From JBBSMX01 sp038232935 (GTDB taxonomy: Bacteria > Bacteroidota > Rhodothermia > Rhodothermales > JANQRZ01), in assembly GCA_038232935.1 (NCBI GenBank), contig JBBSMX010000068.1, positions 1 through 21,916 on the forward strand: a stretch of DNA of 21,916 nucleotides, written 5' to 3'. Both the position numbers and the translations under genes were made by a program. The notes beneath the pieces are model-generated. The model was not told the DNA's origin and did no database searches. It saw only the letters and a program-made list of their open reading frames with translations. This document shows positions 20,786 to 21,916 of this stretch, piece after piece. The number at the start of each line of letters is the position of its first letter. Within the stretch, counting starts at the first letter, position 1.

Positions 20786-21657
20786 TTTCGCGGGGTGCTC
20801 ATGGGACGGACAAGCCGCCCGGTCGGGAGGCCCATGCCACGACGAACGAGTTCGAAGAGATGACGTGAGCGGCCGTCGGCTGTCAGGAGGTCCTCACAGA
20901 TCACCCCGAGGAGTACGCCCTGGCTGTCGATCACGTCGTTGACCGTACGTTTGGTGCCCATGTCCTCGATTCTCCGCCCATGCTCGATGTCGTAGAGCAG
21001 AGTAGAAGCGGCGAGGAGCGCGGCCGCACGGACGAAAGTGGGCTTGAGAACGAGCTCGGCCATCCGCTCGGGCGACCCTCCCATGCCCGCCGAGATTGGC
21101 AGGAGGACGTGCTCGTCACGGATCAGCTCGACGCGGAGGGAGTCGCGCTCCTGATCATCCCGGCTGCTCTTGAGCCGAGCGAGCCGCTCGGCTTCGAACA
21201 CCTCGCGCAGCACCTCGCGAGCGGGAGGCGTGACCGCTTTCGAGAGGTCGGCGTTCAGGATCGTATCGCCAGCCGCAAGCTCAGCGCGCGCCCGCTCGGC
21301 CTCCGGCATGAGTTCGTCCAGTGCCGCGTCACCTCGGGATGCGATGTCGAGCATGGCTCCGACGAGCTTTTCGGTTCCAAGACCGTCGGCGACCTGTCGC
21401 TTTCGCCCCGCGATCTCATCGGCTACGATCTGCCCAGGCGCGCGAGCAGCGAAGAACCCCCTCGGACTTGGAGCGAGCGTCGTCGCCCAGGCTCTCGCCG
21501 ACTCGCGACTGCGCATGATCTCGTCCACGAGCGCGTCCGGGACCAGCACCTTCGGCCCGTGCCGTTCGGCCATCACCAGAGCCTGGGCGAAGGCTGGGGT
21601 CGACTGGACGTTGGAGTCCGCGACGAGGTAGTGGTGGATGCGGATAGGCTGAATCAC
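20782..21657 (-). CDS. Large PIN-like domain protein coupled to the integrase
   Basis: This 291-residue protein shows PIN-nuclease landmarks: Asp14 in YLVADSNVQS, Glu46 in VPDALVDEIMRS, and a C-terminal NDVIDSQGVLLGVICEDLLTADG with Asp241/244, Asp257 and Asp261. Between them lies a helical insert of about 190 residues, much longer than in VapC toxins. It is therefore more like the larger PIN-type RNases or structure-specific nucleases than a simple VapC. No antitoxin gene accompanies it. It begins with a GTG at 21657, without a clear Shine-Dalgarno and inside the arm of an inverted repeat. It is translationally coupled to the recombinase. Nuclease activity is inferred from the acidic residues only. 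Confidence 0.72.
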   Translation of the reverse strand: MIQPIRIHHYLVADSNVQSTPAFAQALVMAERHGPKVLVPDALVDEIMRSRESARAWATTLAPSPRGFFAARAPGQIVADEIAGRKRQVADGLGTEKLVGAMLDIASRGDAALDELMPEAERARAELAAGDTILNADLSKAVTPPAREVLREVFEAERLARLKSSRDDQERDSLRVELIRDEHVLLPISAGMGGSPERMAELVLKPTFVRAAALLAASTLLYDIEHGRRIEDMGTKRTVNDVIDSQGVLLGVICEDLLTADGRSRHLFELVRRGMGLPTGRLVRPMSTPRK

Positions 21658-21719
21658 TTGAGTCTGTTATTGCAATTTCATCTACCTGACCTGACAAACT
21701 TTGTGTGCTGGACTCAAGT
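21656..21719. promoter_or_regulatory. Control region of the PIN-integrase operon with 9-bp inverted repeat
   Basis: ACTTGAGTC (21656-21664) and GACTCAAGT (21711-21719) form a perfect 9-base inverted repeat spaced by 46 bases. The left arm contains the GTG start. Inside lie the palindrome ATTGCAAT (21669-21676) and a doubled CCTGA. The segment is AT-rich compared with the genes. It could be an operator, or the arm sites of the recombinase. Confidence 0.45.
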
Positions 21720-21760
21720 CAAGGTCGGGGTTCCAAAGTAAGGCTTGGAGCATTGTCGGT

Positions 21761-21785
21761 TTCCGATAAGTTTCAATTATCGGAA
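21761..21785. terminator. Perfect 9-bp hairpin overlapping the stop of the right-edge frame
   Basis: TTCCGATAA (21761-21769) and TTATCGGAA (21777-21785) flank a seven-base loop that holds the stop codon of the minus-strand frame entering from the right. Likely a terminator separating that gene from the PIN-integrase operon, though no U-tract follows. A recombinase core site is an alternative. Confidence 0.45.
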
Positions 21786-21916
21786 GTGATAATAATCTGA
21801 AGATTGAAAATCGACAAGGGCACTGCCGGTGCGCGTGAAGACGAGCTGTGCGGGGACTCGGCTTCGGGCGCGACCTCGCCCGACTGGTAGCCCATCCGGT
21901 TCGCCTCAATCTCGAC
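21773..21916 (-). CDS. C-terminal 47 codons of an unidentified gene at the right edge
   Basis: A minus-strand frame is open from the window edge to a TGA at 21775-21773. Its first part, VEIEANRMGYQSGEVAPEAE, looks like genuine protein. The last 25 residues are Ser/Pro then hydrophobic and less convincing. The EANRxGYQ segment may be the end of a larger plasmid protein, but I cannot name the family. A competing 75-codon frame on the same strand (21909-21682) is Arg/Pro-rich and less likely. Confidence 0.35.
   Translation of the reverse strand, partial: VEIEANRMGYQSGEVAPEAESPHSSSSRAPAVPLSIFNLQIIITSDN

Larger units (their letters stand above)
1..21916. mobile_element. Part of a conjugative plasmid or ICE (P-type T4SS, partition, recombinase, toxin-antitoxin)
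   Basis: The window carries a trbBCCDEJ(K)LFGI-type mating-pore operon, a coupling-protein start, a TraF peptidase, ParA with an RHH partner, a tyrosine recombinase and a Xre-RES toxin-antitoxin pair. Together these are a typical conjugative backbone with accessory cargo. ParA plus RHH argues for a plasmid, while the tyrosine recombinase is compatible with an ICE or with dimer resolution. No att-site pair, replication gene, relaxase or oriT was identified, so plasmid versus ICE stays open. Element boundaries are not visible and probably lie outside both edges. Confidence 0.75.

Noticed and set aside
21682..21909. 75-codon minus-strand frame at the right edge
   Set aside because: Arg/Pro-rich composition and it runs through the 21761-21785 hairpin. 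The alternative frame from the edge reads better.
1..21916. CRISPR arrays, tRNA, rRNA, insertion sequences
   Set aside because: No regularly spaced 25-40 base repeats, cloverleaf, rRNA core sequence, or DDE/IS-type transposase frame was seen.

Overview
The window is a GC-rich (roughly two-thirds G+C by eye) stretch of a conjugative plasmid or integrative conjugative element from a Gram-negative, two-membrane bacterium. Evidence for two membranes is the TrbG outer-membrane core protein, lipoproteins and signal peptides. The host phylum cannot be fixed from this sequence. P-type trb systems are commonest in Proteobacteria but also occur in high-GC Rhodothermota. No rRNA, tRNA, CRISPR array, relaxase or replication initiator was seen.

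Positions 1-12948, all on the minus strand, hold an almost complete P-type (RP4/Ti trb-like) type IV secretion operon in canonical order: trbB, two trbC pilins, trbD, trbE, trbJ, a lipoprotein in the trbK (entry exclusion) slot, trbL, trbF, trbG, trbI, a small membrane protein, then the first 64 codons of a VirD4/TraG coupling protein cut by the left edge. Upstream of trbB lies traF, the pilin-processing peptidase. Upstream of that is a partition pair: a lysine-rich ribbon-helix-helix (RHH) protein and ParA (12994-14302).

The most interesting signal is a dispersed 8-bp-periodic repeat with unit GTTTAAGY, GTTTACNC or TTATCARN. It occurs in front of parA, between the rhh gene and traF, and twice inside the trb operon, before trbE and before trbF. 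I read it as the binding site of the RHH protein. The partition protein would then also control transfer genes, much as omega of pSM19035 or KorB of RP4 do. A second, distinct operator family, 16-bp palindromes with GGATC/GATCC arms, sits upstream of each of the two pilin genes.

From 14303 rightwards the content is accessory. It has a strong 18-bp inverted repeat, the N-terminal remnant of a large methylase/helicase-type plasmid protein, and a Xre-RES toxin-antitoxin pair (+). A translationally coupled operon follows (-): sigma factor, unknown helical protein, ImmA/IrrE metallopeptidase. Next come a DUF2188 protein (+), a truncated GHKL ATPase (-), and a tyrosine recombinase coupled by ATGA overlap to a large PIN-like protein (-). 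The minus-strand tail of an unidentified gene lies at the right edge.

The sigma-X-ImmA operon and the PIN-integrase pair are good candidates for uncharacterised control modules of the element. The broken genes at 14595-15143 and 18483-19520 mark deletion or insertion scars.
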